From: Pacificimonas aurantium | GTDB taxonomy: Bacteria; Pseudomonadota; Alphaproteobacteria; Sphingomonadales; Sphingomonadaceae | Reading direction: 5' to 3' | Length of the DNA stretch: 64,000 bases | NCBI RefSeq assembly: GCF_020092905.1 | Contig: NZ_JAGSGB010000002.1 | Location: forward strand, 62,001-126,000 | Part shown: positions 1 to 7,998 of the stretch, piece by piece | Numbering within the stretch: position 1 is the first letter of the stretch | Layout: every line of letters starts with the position of its first letter | Made by a program: the position numbers and the translations under genes | Notes under the pieces: generated by a model | What the model was told of the DNA's origin: nothing | The model's database searches: none | The model's input: the letters and a program-made list of their open reading frames with translations, nothing else

Positions 1-170
1 ATGAGATCATGGCCAAGCTTCGCGAACAGGGAATGAGCCGCGTCGGCGATGCCAACTGGGTCGTGCTGGAAACCTACGGCGCCATGAGCGTCATTCCGCG
101 TGAACAGATCGGGCTTGACGAGGCCAGTCTTCTGGAAAACGTGACCGGGGGGCCGCCTCGAAGCCCATAA
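1..170 (+). CDS. YetF/DUF421-like membrane protein, C-terminal fragment
   Basis: The reading frame entering from the left edge (codons from base 3) ends at a TAA at 168-170. The visible 55 residues contain LREQGMSRVGDANWVVLETYG followed by MSVIP, which resembles the cytoplasmic C-terminal domain of YetF/DUF421 proteins, where a short helix leads into a strand of the form VLETDGxISVI. The N-terminal membrane helices would lie outside the window. Function of the family is poorly known. The assignment rests on this short motif only and is moderately sure. Confidence 0.6.
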   Translation, partial: EIMAKLREQGMSRVGDANWVVLETYGAMSVIPREQIGLDEASLLENVTGGPPRSP

Positions 171-281
171 GTGCGGGCGCCTCTCCGGCCTTCCGCGCTC
201 TGGCGGACGGCTTCCGATCCGGCGGGCGCCGGGCATGTGTGTGGCGAACGTTCTTCCTATTTGGACGCCTTGGGCCGCATA

Positions 282-319
282 GAAAAAGGGCCGCCGGTGC
301 TGACCGGCGACCCTTCTTT
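282..319 (-). terminator. Intrinsic terminator of the RTX metalloprotease gene
   Basis: On the minus strand an inverted repeat GGGTCGCCGGT / ACCGGCGGCCC (one G-U pair, 4-nt loop) is followed by TTTTTCT. It lies about 20 bases past the stop of the metalloprotease gene. The plus strand ends in CTTCTTTC, so it may also work weakly in the other direction. Confidence 0.8.
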
Positions 320-340
320 CAACCTTAGGTCTGCGGGCGG

Positions 341-2917
341 TCAGCCGAACAGGATGTCGACCGTCTGCAGGTTGCCGGCCTCGTTGACGATGGTGAAGTC
401 GGCAAGGCCGTCTCCGTCCACGTCGCCCTCGAGCACGAAGCCGCCATTGTCGTTATAGCCGCGCAGTTCGCCGGCCGTGCCGCTGAACGCCGTATCGCCG
501 ACGAAGGAGAAGCCGTCATTGGCGGCTGTACCCTCGATCGCGTCGATGCCCGACAGGTCGAAGACGGTGCTGCCGCCCCACTTGTCGAGATCGTTCACCG
601 TGTCGACAGAGCCATCGGCCTCGGTGAAGACATAGGTGTCCTTGCCCCAGCCGCCGTACATCGTGTCGCTGCCGGCACCGCCGTTGATGACGTCGTTGCC
701 GGTGCCGCCGTCGAGCAGGTCGTCGCCTGCACCGCCGGTCAGCACGTCGTTGCCATGGTCGCCGATCAGCTCATCGTCGCCGTCGCCGCCGTCCAGCGTA
801 TCGTTGCCGGTACCGCCGTCGAGCTCGTCGTCGCCCGCGCCGCCTTCCAGCGTGTCGTTGCCATGGCTGGCGTCGAGCACGTCGTCGCCGTCGCCGCCGA
901 CGAGCGTGTCGTTGCCATTGCCGGCGTCGAGCATGTCGTCGCCGTCGCCGCCATCGAGCGTATCGTCGTGATTGCCGCCGATCAGCGTGTCGTCGCCTTC
1001 GCGGCCGAACAGCACGTCGGACCCGTTGCCGCCGTCGAGGATGTTATCGGCGGCATTGCCGAGCAGCGTGTCATCGCCGTGGCTGCCATAGGCATTCTCG
1101 ATGACCACGCCGTTTGCGATGGTGAAGCCACCCCAGATGCCGTCGACGAAGGAAACGACGCCGCCGCCCGTGGGCGTGTAGTCCAGCGTTGCCGCCAGCA
1201 GGTCGATCTGCGCGTCTTCCGAGCCGTCATAGCTGATCGCGTCGACGCCTCCGGTATCCCAGATCGTCTCGTACTGGTTGTCTTCCCACTCGTCGTTCAG
1301 TTCGTACACGGTGTCGCCCGTGTTGAGGTCGTGAACGCCGTAGCGAATCTGCAGCTGGGCGATGTCGAAAGCGCTCAGAGTTGCCGACCAGCCCTCGTCG
1401 ATCGTCGCGCCGGTATAGGGCGTCGGACCGTCGGGATGGGTCTGCCACGCATCATTGTAGGACATGACGGTGTAAACGCCCTGGTTCAGGTCGAACACGC
1501 CCAGGTCGCTGTTCGTCGCGACGCCCGGCATGATCTCCGATCCGCCGCCGGTATCGTGCGGATGCGACAGTCCGTGGGCGTGACCGAACTCGTGCAGGAT
1601 CACGGCAAAGGCGAAACCGCCCTTTTCCAGGCTCTGCTGCTGATCGAAGCTCCAGCCGCCCGAAAGGACGTTGAAGACGCCGACGCCTGCTTCGTCCCCA
1701 TAGGCGGGATCCTGCGGGTAGAAATAAGCGCCATATTCTTCCGACTCGGTCTTCAGCAGGCGGAAGGTCGCCTGCTCGACGTCGGTCGTGATCTCGTAAT
1801 TGACGTTCAGGATCTTCTCGAATTCCTCAAGAGCCTGCATGACCTGCTGCTTCTCGTAGGAATTCCAGTCGATGGTTACCATCGGCCCGCCATCGTCGCC
1901 CGTCTGGTCGAAATTCTCGTCGCTATCGCCGAAATAGACATAGGCGGTCGGGACGCCGTCCACATCGACGAAGGGTACGTTTGCCGCCGACTCCCAGTCG
2001 ATCGTATCGAGCGGATCGAGATCTTCCAGCGCGCGCTCGGTCACGTCGACCGTATAGCCGCCGGTCTGGGGCAGCTGGTCGGGCAGATACGGGGCCACTT
2101 CCAGGTACACCGTCTGGTCGCTGTCGGCGTAATAGCCGACCGAGGACTCGTAGTTCAGGCCGCTGGCGAGCAGCGTTCCGCTTGCATTGTAGAGGTTCAG
2201 CGACGCGACGACTTCGCCCGGTTCCAGGTCGAAATCGTCGGCCCCGGCGACACCGCCGGCGACGGTGAAGGAGTAGACCTGGCCCGCGGACAGGTCGATC
2301 TCGTACATGTCGATGTCGCCCTGCGTCTCGATATAGCCGTAGGACGTGCCCACGCCGATCTCGGTCGCGGTCTCGATGGTGTCGCCGATCTCCTCGGCGT
2401 CGTCGACCCAGATGCTGATTTCATAGTCGCCGAAATCGTCGATCGGGTTGCCGGCACCGTCGCGGATGTCGAAGGCCCAGTACCAGGTCGTCGCGCCGAG
2501 CGTGTAGGTGCCCGACGTATCCGGCGTGAAGGTGATCTGCGCCGTCCGGCCGAGGCCGCCATCGTCATCGGTCGTGATGATGTTGAAGGCGTCGTCGAGC
2601 AGGTAGAGGAACGGGTCCTCGATGCCATCCTCGCCCACGTCGCGATGCGAGAACGAATAGGTTACGCCCGCGACCAGATCGATCTCGACGAATTCCACGC
2701 CGCTGTCGTCGTCGCCCAGTTCGCTGGCGAAGGCGCCGTCGCGGTCGATGGCGATCGGCGAGTAGGCCGCGGCGATGGCGTCATTTGCGTCTACCGGCGA
2801 ACTTGCCGAGTCGCTGGCGCGTGCCACGAGCTCCTTGCTGTCGCAGGCCACGCAGGCACAGCTACCGTGAGTGAAATTAAAGTCTTCAATATATGCGGAA
2901 TAATGGTCGGCCCCCAT
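341..2917 (-). CDS. Serralysin-type (M10) RTX zinc metalloprotease
   Basis: A predicted secreted zinc protease of 858 residues. The catalytic motif [11 protein letters not shown] (about residues 442-452) fits HExxHxxGxxH of metzincins, and VMSYND further on gives the Met-turn. Two N-terminal blocks resemble bacterial pre-peptidase C-terminal (PPC) beta domains. Behind the catalytic domain lie at least 15 glycine/aspartate RTX nonapeptides (GGxGxDxL) that should bind calcium, then an M10-type C-terminal domain ending in TVDILFG, typical of type I secretion substrates. There is no Sec signal peptide. I chose the ATG at 2917 because GAGGGAGGGG sits just upstream; an earlier ATG at 2998 has no such site. 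No type I secretion genes are in the window. Confidence 0.9.
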   Translation of the reverse strand: MGADHYSAYIEDFNFTHGSCACVACDSKELVARASDSASSPVDANDAIAAAYSPIAIDRDGAFASELGDDDSGVEFVEIDLVAGVTYSFSHRDVGEDGIEDPFLYLLDDAFNIITTDDDGGLGRTAQITFTPDTSGTYTLGATTWYWAFDIRDGAGNPIDDFGDYEISIWVDDAEEIGDTIETATEIGVGTSYGYIETQGDIDMYEIDLSAGQVYSFTVAGGVAGADDFDLEPGEVVASLNLYNASGTLLASGLNYESSVGYYADSDQTVYLEVAPYLPDQLPQTGGYTVDVTERALEDLDPLDTIDWESAANVPFVDVDGVPTAYVYFGDSDENFDQTGDDGGPMVTIDWNSYEKQQVMQALEEFEKILNVNYEITTDVEQATFRLLKTESEEYGAYFYPQDPAYGDEAGVGVFNVLSGGWSFDQQQSLEKGGFAFAVILHEFGHAHGLSHPHDTGGGSEIMPGVATNSDLGVFDLNQGVYTVMSYNDAWQTHPDGPTPYTGATIDEGWSATLSAFDIAQLQIRYGVHDLNTGDTVYELNDEWEDNQYETIWDTGGVDAISYDGSEDAQIDLLAATLDYTPTGGGVVSFVDGIWGGFTIANGVVIENAYGSHGDDTLLGNAADNILDGGNGSDVLFGREGDDTLIGGNHDDTLDGGDGDDMLDAGNGNDTLVGGDGDDVLDASHGNDTLEGGAGDDELDGGTGNDTLDGGDGDDELIGDHGNDVLTGGAGDDLLDGGTGNDVINGGAGSDTMYGGWGKDTYVFTEADGSVDTVNDLDKWGGSTVFDLSGIDAIEGTAANDGFSFVGDTAFSGTAGELRGYNDNGGFVLEGDVDGDGLADFTIVNEAGNLQTVDILFG

Positions 2918-3222
2918 GAAGCCCCTCCCTCGAAAGTGATGATCAAGCCCCCGCACATCGGCCGCACGGCCCCTGTGCGAATAGGTGCAGAGGATCACGA
3001 TTCGCAGGGGCCATCAAGCAGGAATCTCAACTTTCCTAACATTGGTATGAAATTTTCTTTTGTTATAGTATATCATTATGGCATTTCGTAACGCAGGCGT
3101 AATTCTTGCCGGACGCACGAGGGAGGCAGGCGCGCCGCCTGTCTTGCCCGCTCGCCCGAACGAGGGCGGCGGCATTTCGTAGATCGCAGTGAACCCTTCG
3201 GCGCTCCGCCCGTTCGCCCCTC
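2918..3222. promoter_or_regulatory. AT-rich divergent promoter region (protease / dedA)
   Basis: About 300 bases without a gene between two divergent starts. The stretch around 3035-3085 is strikingly AT-rich for this genome and contains TATAGT and TATACT-like -10 candidates on both strands. I see no clear operator or RNA gene. Confidence 0.4.
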
Positions 3223-3825
3223 ATGACCGCCTGGATCGAACAGCTGATTGCCGACATGGGCTATATCGGCATCGCGCTTCTGATGTTTCTGGAAAACGTC
3301 TTCCCGCCCATCCCGTCGGAGCTGATCATGCCGCTCGCGGGATTTACCTCCGCCCGAGGCGAACTGAACATCTACGGTGTCATTGCGGCGGGGACGATCG
3401 GCACCTTCTTCGGTGCGCTGATCTGGTATTATGTCGGTCACCTGCTCGACGAGGACAAGCTGCGGCGCTGGACCGGCAGGCATGGGCGCTGGCTCGGCAT
3501 GTCCCGCCGCGAGCTGGAGAAGGTCGACTATTGGTTCGACACAAAGGGTCGGTGGGCGGTCCTGTTCGGGCGTGTCGTCCCGACCATCCGCACATTGATC
3601 TCGGTTCCCGCAGGCGCCTTCCGCATGCCTCTGCGAACCTTCGTTCCCTATACATTCTTCGGGTCGCTGGCCTGGAACACGCTGCTGACGTTCGTGGGGC
3701 GGGGACTGGGCGAGAATTACGAGGCGGTCGAAAGCTATATCGGCCCGGTGTCCATGGCGATCATCGCCGCCATGGTCCTCGGCTATCTCTACCGGGTGGC
3801 GACGTTCGAGCCCGACCAACGCTGA
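3223..3825 (+). CDS. DedA family membrane protein
   Basis: A 200-residue inner membrane protein of the DedA/SNARE-associated family, which is linked to undecaprenyl phosphate or phospholipid flipping and membrane homeostasis. The signature ENVFPPIPSELIMPLAG near residues 24-40 is diagnostic, and GRVVPTIRTLISVPAGAFRM around 115-135 holds the conserved arginines. Length is normal. The start has only a weak ribosome-binding site. It is followed by mmsB on the opposite strand 18 bases later, so the two genes converge. Confidence 0.93.
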   Translation: MTAWIEQLIADMGYIGIALLMFLENVFPPIPSELIMPLAGFTSARGELNIYGVIAAGTIGTFFGALIWYYVGHLLDEDKLRRWTGRHGRWLGMSRRELEKVDYWFDTKGRWAVLFGRVVPTIRTLISVPAGAFRMPLRTFVPYTFFGSLAWNTLLTFVGRGLGENYEAVESYIGPVSMAIIAAMVLGYLYRVATFEPDQR

Positions 3826-3843
3826 CTGACGACCGCCGACCGA

Positions 3844-4737
3844 TTACCGCGACGCGGTTTCGGCCCCCAGCATCTCGATGACCGAGGAGAAGTCGCGGCC
3901 GCCCTGGCCGCCATTCACCAGCAGCTGGTAGAGCTGCCCCGCTAGCGCGCCCATGGGGACGCTGGCATCTGCCGTCCGCGCCGCCTCCAGCGCCAGCCTC
4001 AGGTCCTTCAGCATCAGTGCCGCGGCAAAGCCCCCCTCATAGCGGCGGTCGGCCGGGCTCTCCGGTCCCACGCCGGGCAGGGGGCAATAGCTTGTCAGCG
4101 ACCAGCTCTGGCCCGAGGAAACGCTGGCAATGTCGTAGAAAGTCTGCGGGTCGAGGCCCAGCTTCTGCGCCATCACCAGGGTTTCGGCGGTCGCCGCCAT
4201 GGTCGCGCCCAGCAGCATGTTGTTGCAGATCTTGGCCGCCTGGCCCGCGCCGGCGTCGCCCGCGTGGATCACCGCCTTGCCCATTGCGGCCAGAAGCGGC
4301 TCAGCCTTCTCGAAGGCCGGGGCCGGTCCGCCGACCATGAAGGTAAGAGTGCCGCCCGTTGCCGCGGCAATGCCCCCCGAAACGGGCGCATCGACCATCG
4401 CCAGGCCACGCTCCGCGGCAGCGGAGGCAACGTCGCGCGCGGTCGCGACATCGATTGTCGAACAGTCGATCAGCACGGCATCCTTGCCCGCCGCATCGAA
4501 CACGTCGGTCTCGTAGACCGCGGCGACATGATCGCCTGCGGGCAGCATGGTCAGGACGGCGTCGGCGCCGCGCACGGCCTCGCCCGCCGATCCGCACTTC
4601 AGGCAGCCCGTCTTCTCGGTCGCCTCCATCGCCTTGGCCGACAGGTCGAAGGCGCGCACGTCATGACCCGCCGAGACCAGGTTGGCGGCCATGCCGGAGC
4701 CCATATTCCCAAGTCCGATGAAGGCGATGATACTCAT
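3844..4737 (-). CDS. mmsB: 3-hydroxyisobutyrate dehydrogenase
   Basis: A 297-residue NAD-dependent beta-hydroxyacid dehydrogenase that oxidises 3-hydroxyisobutyrate to methylmalonate semialdehyde in valine degradation. The N-terminal Rossmann motif GLGNMGSGMA, the substrate-binding block DAPVSGGIAAATGGTLTFMVGG and the catalytic-lysine helix AGQAAKICNNMLLGATM are all present. RBS AAAGGGAC precedes the ATG. The enoyl-CoA hydratase and acyl-CoA dehydrogenase further right on the same strand fit the same pathway, but an oppositely oriented gene separates them, so this is probably its own transcript. Confidence 0.92.
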   Translation of the reverse strand: MSIIAFIGLGNMGSGMAANLVSAGHDVRAFDLSAKAMEATEKTGCLKCGSAGEAVRGADAVLTMLPAGDHVAAVYETDVFDAAGKDAVLIDCSTIDVATARDVASAAAERGLAMVDAPVSGGIAAATGGTLTFMVGGPAPAFEKAEPLLAAMGKAVIHAGDAGAGQAAKICNNMLLGATMAATAETLVMAQKLGLDPQTFYDIASVSSGQSWSLTSYCPLPGVGPESPADRRYEGGFAAALMLKDLRLALEAARTADASVPMGALAGQLYQLLVNGGQGGRDFSSVIEMLGAETASR

Positions 4738-4881
4738 AGACGGTCCCTTTCTGTGCGCCCCGTCTGATCTTCGATTCCGGCAAGATCAACCGAGACTTCT
4801 GTGCGACGAGCGGCCCGGTAATTCCCGCCGCGACCTGCTATATTGAAGGTCTGTTGGGTAGTTACCGGGGAAGGGAAGCAT

Positions 4882-5511
4882 ATGGTTCGCAGCCTCCTGA
4901 TTGTCGTCATGTCATTTTTGGTCGGGCAGGCCGCGCATGCCTATACGCCGGGGCCGGCCGACTACGGGCGATGGCTGCAGAAGCCTGGCAATGCCGACCG
5001 CGTCGCGCTGTTCGAGGCAGAGCTCGACGCGCGCGGGCTCCTCGGCGTCGTGCCGACCTACCAGATCCTTCGCACGGCACTCAGCTGGAAGGAATGCGGC
5101 GCTGAACCGTTCGAGCTGCCTGAGCGATCCTATTGGAGCGGCGCGTTCGAGAGCCTCACCGTCCTCAAGAACGAAATCATCCCCGCGGTCGGCGAAGTCG
5201 AGATTGTCTCCGGCTATCGCCACGAAGAGCTGAACCGCTGCGCCGGCGGCGCCAGCCGCAGCGTGCACCGCCAGTTCGGCGCTTTCGACGGCTATGCGGT
5301 GGAAATGGCGCGCGGGGACATGATCACCGCGCTCTGCTCATGGCACGGCCGCCGCGGCGCGGACCTGGCCGCCGGTCTTGGCATCTATCGCGGCAACAAG
5401 TTTCACCTCGACGTCGGGCTGCGCGGCAATCGCCGCTGGGGGTCGAACTACAGTGCCAGCAGCTCGCCCTGCAATGCCGGTGGCGGTGCCGTTGTGGCCG
5501 CGCACGACTGA
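4882..5511 (+). CDS. Exported M15-like (D-Ala-D-Ala) peptidase
   Basis: A 209-residue secreted protein with a signal peptide (MVRSLLIVVMSFLVGQAAHA). The C-terminal half has the LAS/M15 metallopeptidase pattern: SGYRHEELNR, then SVHRQFGAFD, which corresponds to SxHxxGxAxD with zinc-ligand His and Asp, and FHLDVG with the third ligand His. Such enzymes trim peptidoglycan stem peptides in the periplasm. I chose ATG 4882 because GGGGAAGGGA lies directly before it; an upstream GTG/ATG frame extension has no signal peptide. A strong terminator follows. The exact substrate cannot be read from sequence. Confidence 0.85.
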   Translation: MVRSLLIVVMSFLVGQAAHAYTPGPADYGRWLQKPGNADRVALFEAELDARGLLGVVPTYQILRTALSWKECGAEPFELPERSYWSGAFESLTVLKNEIIPAVGEVEIVSGYRHEELNRCAGGASRSVHRQFGAFDGYAVEMARGDMITALCSWHGRRGADLAAGLGIYRGNKFHLDVGLRGNRRWGSNYSASSSPCNAGGGAVVAAHD

Positions 5512-5531
5512 GCGGGTCTGACATTGATCGC

Positions 5532-5565
5532 AAAAAGGGGAAGCCTCTCGGCTTCCCCTTTTTTT
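5532..5565 (+). terminator. Intrinsic terminator (probably bidirectional)
   Basis: Stem GGGGAAGCC / GGCTTCCCC with a short loop, A-tract before and TTTTTTT after. It ends the M15-like gene and, read on the minus strand, the enoyl-CoA hydratase gene that converges from the right. Confidence 0.93.
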
Positions 5566-5604
5566 ATTCCGTTCCAGAAGCTTGCAGGATCGTAAGGAAC
5601 ATCC

Positions 5605-6378
5605 TTACCGCCCCTTGAAGTCGCCTTTGCGCTTTTCGCTGAAGGCGGCCATGCCCTCCTTCTGGTCGTCCGTGCCGAACAGGCCGTGGAAGACCCGGCG
5701 CTCGAAATTGATCCCCTGCGCCAGCGTCATTTCATAGCTGGCGTTCACCGCTTCCTTGGCGGCGATGGCGGCCAGCGGCGGCATTTCGGCGATCGTCTCG
5801 GCCATCTTCATCGCTTCGGTCAGAAGCTCCTCTGCCGGCACGACCTTGCAGACGAGCCCGCTCGTCAGCGCCTCGTCGGCCTTCATGTTTCGGCCGGTCA
5901 GGATCATCTCCATCGCCTTCGCCTTGCCGATCGCCTGGGTCAGGCGCTGCGAGCCACCCATCCCGGGAATGACGCCCAGCTTAATCTCGGGCTGTCCGAA
6001 CACGGCGGTATCCGCGGCGATCAGCGTATCGGCCATCATGGCGACTTCGCAGCCGCCGCCCAGCGCATAGCCGGCGACCGCCGCGATCCAGGGCTTGCGC
6101 GTCCGGGTGATGTTTTCCCAGCCCGCAAAGTAATTCGTGCCGTACATGTCGCCGAAGGATTGCGGTGCCATTTCCTTGATATCGGCGCCCGCCGCGAAGG
6201 CTTTCTCGCTGCCGGTCAGGACCAGGCAGCGCTGGCTGTCGTCGGCGTCATAGGCACGGAAAGCGTCGGTCAGTTCTTCGAGCACGGCATTCGCGAGCGC
6301 GTTCAGCGCCTTGGGCCGGTCGAAGGTGACCAGCGTCACGGCGCCCTTCTGCTCGACTTTGATTGTTTCGTAGGTCAT
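5605..6378 (-). CDS. Enoyl-CoA hydratase (crotonase family)
   Basis: A 257-residue crotonase that hydrates 2-enoyl-CoA. The oxyanion hole motif [10 protein letters not shown], the catalytic-Glu segment [12 protein letters not shown] and the second block [20 protein letters not shown] are intact. GGAG lies 7 bases before the ATG. It follows the acyl-CoA dehydrogenase gene by about 90 bases on the same strand, so the two probably form an operon in which dehydrogenation and hydration of a branched or straight acyl-CoA are coupled. With mmsB nearby, valine catabolism is the likeliest pathway (inference). Confidence 0.93.
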   Translation of the reverse strand: MTYETIKVEQKGAVTLVTFDRPKALNALANAVLEELTDAFRAYDADDSQRCLVLTGSEKAFAAGADIKEMAPQSFGDMYGTNYFAGWENITRTRKPWIAAVAGYALGGGCEVAMMADTLIAADTAVFGQPEIKLGVIPGMGGSQRLTQAIGKAKAMEMILTGRNMKADEALTSGLVCKVVPAEELLTEAMKMAETIAEMPPLAAIAAKEAVNASYEMTLAQGINFERRVFHGLFGTDDQKEGMAAFSEKRKGDFKGR

Positions 6379-6471
6379 TCATTTCTCCAAAAAGTACAGG
6401 CTGACAAAGCCCCGGATAGACCAGTCGGCCCGTTCCGGCGTCAGGTCTTGAAGGCAGCTTGGAGACCCCGT

Positions 6472-7614
6472 CTACTGTCGCAGCAGGTCCCGGCCGACGA
6501 TCATGCGCATGACCTGGTTCGTGCCTTCCAGGATCGAGTGCACGCGCAGGTCGCGCCAGAAGCGCTCGATGGGATAGTCCTGCAGATAGCCATAGCCGCC
6601 GAACAGCTGCAGCGCATCGTTGACCACCGCCGAGCATTCGTCGGTCGCGAAGCGCTTGGCCATTGCGGCAAAGCGCGTTTTGTCGGGCGCGTTTTCGGTC
6701 ACCTTCGCCGCTGCCAGGTAGAGAAGTGCGCGCGCAGCCTCCAGCTTCGTCGCCATGTCGGCCAGCATGAACTGCGTATTCTGAAAATCGGCTATCGACT
6801 TGCCGAATTGCTGACGTTCCTTCGTATAGGCGACGGCTTCGTCGAGACAGCGCTGCGCGCCTCCCAGCGAACAGGCGCCGATATTCAGGCGCCCTCCGTC
6901 GAGGCCCATCATGGCGATGCGAAAGCCTTCGCCTTCTGTCCCCACCAGATTCTCCTTCGGGACACGGACATTCTCCAGGATCACCTGCGCCGTCGGCTGC
7001 GAATGCCAACCGAGCTTCTTTTCCTGTGCGCCGAAGCTGACGCCCGACATGCCCTTTTCGATCACCAGGCAGGAAATACCCTTCGGCCCGTCCTCTCCGG
7101 TACGGACCATGGTGACGTAGATCTCATTCTCGCCGCCGCCCGAAATGAACTGCTTGGTACCGTTCAGGACATAATGGTCGCCGTCGGCCTCGGCGCGGGT
7201 CTTCAGCGCCGCCGCGTCAGAGCCCGATCCCGGTTCGGTCAGGCAATAGCTGGCGATCCGCTCCATCGTGACGAGCGAGGGAAGGTATTTCTCCTTTACA
7301 CGGGCACTTCCGAACCGGTCGATCATCCAGCTCGCCATATTGTGGATCGAGATGAACGCGCTGGTGGAGGGGCAGCCATAGGCCATGGCTTCCATGATCA
7401 GCGCCGCTTCCAGCCGGCCGAGGCCGATGCCGCCGGCTTCTTCGCTGACATAGATCGATCCGAAGCCGAGTTCTGCAGCGGCGCGAATGGTTTCGCGGGG
7501 GAAGATATGCTTCTCGTCCCACTCTGCCGCATGGGGCGTGATCCGGTCTTCGGTAAAGCGCGCGGCCGTTTCCTGGATGGCGCGCTGGTCTTCGGTCAGG
7601 TCGAACTGTGTCAT
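6472..7614 (-). CDS. Acyl-CoA dehydrogenase (isobutyryl-CoA dehydrogenase-like)
   Basis: A 380-residue FAD enzyme that introduces the first double bond into an acyl-CoA. The FAD/substrate motif YCLTEPGSGSDAAALKT, the flavin-binding segment FGGYGYLQDYPIERFWRDLR and the C-terminal ILEGTNQVMRMIVGR are canonical. The catalytic glutamate is in the ILEGTN segment, as in short- and branched-chain dehydrogenases. It is first in a probable two-gene operon with the hydratase. Substrate choice (isobutyryl-CoA) is inferred from closeness to mmsB and is not proven. Confidence 0.93.
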   Translation of the reverse strand: MTQFDLTEDQRAIQETAARFTEDRITPHAAEWDEKHIFPRETIRAAAELGFGSIYVSEEAGGIGLGRLEAALIMEAMAYGCPSTSAFISIHNMASWMIDRFGSARVKEKYLPSLVTMERIASYCLTEPGSGSDAAALKTRAEADGDHYVLNGTKQFISGGGENEIYVTMVRTGEDGPKGISCLVIEKGMSGVSFGAQEKKLGWHSQPTAQVILENVRVPKENLVGTEGEGFRIAMMGLDGGRLNIGACSLGGAQRCLDEAVAYTKERQQFGKSIADFQNTQFMLADMATKLEAARALLYLAAAKVTENAPDKTRFAAMAKRFATDECSAVVNDALQLFGGYGYLQDYPIERFWRDLRVHSILEGTNQVMRMIVGRDLLRQ

Positions 7615-7998
7615 GGCGCGCGCTCCTACGCCCCCCCTCTGGAAAGTGCAAAGGGACTAGGGCGACGCGAAGGCGGGACGCTCTGCAATCTTGGATCCGT
7701 CTTGGGCCGGGGCTTCGGCTTGCCGTCGATTTCGGCGGTGGCCGAAGAATCTTCTATTGGACAACAGATTGGTGAAGAATTTCTGAAAGAATCTTTAGGG
7801 GAACCAATTCTTAATCATTTCACTTCACTATATCGAAGAGTCCCTGAGAGCGCGTGTTTCATTTGCAGTGACGCACCGCGCTTCTGCTTGAAGGAGCCCG
7901 GATGATCATTCCGGCAGGGCAAGGATAGGTGGATTCGACTTGAATTTGTTGGAGAATCGCCGCATATCTAAGCTGTTGCAAAACCTAGGGGCAATATA
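7615..7998 (+). promoter_or_regulatory. AT-rich leader region of the YGFIIPV autotransporter
   Basis: This 384-base gap separates the divergent dehydrogenase and autotransporter genes. The part from about 7740 to 7860 is clearly more AT-rich than its surroundings, as expected for a promoter zone. At 7902-7928 an eight-codon frame (MIIPAGQG) stands behind AAGGAG and overlaps an imperfect palindrome CCGGATGATCATTCCGG, so it could be a leader peptide. No recognisable named operator was found. Confidence 0.4.
7902..7928 (+). CDS. Possible 8-residue leader peptide upstream of the autotransporter
   Basis: ATG at 7902 with AAGGAG five bases upstream, encoding MIIPAGQG and ending in TAG. It lies 70 bases before the autotransporter start on the same strand. 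Short frames arise by chance, so this is offered only because of its good ribosome-binding site and because it overlaps a palindrome that could form an RNA hairpin. No function is claimed. Confidence 0.25.
   Translation: MIIPAGQG

Noticed and set aside
755-3091. Long plus-strand open frame over the RTX protease
   Set aside because: Shadow of the minus-strand metalloprotease, whose HExxH and RTX motifs are unmistakable.
5686-7905. Long plus-strand open frame over the acyl-CoA genes
   Set aside because: Both crotonase and acyl-CoA dehydrogenase motifs are on the minus strand; the plus frame is a GC-rich artefact.
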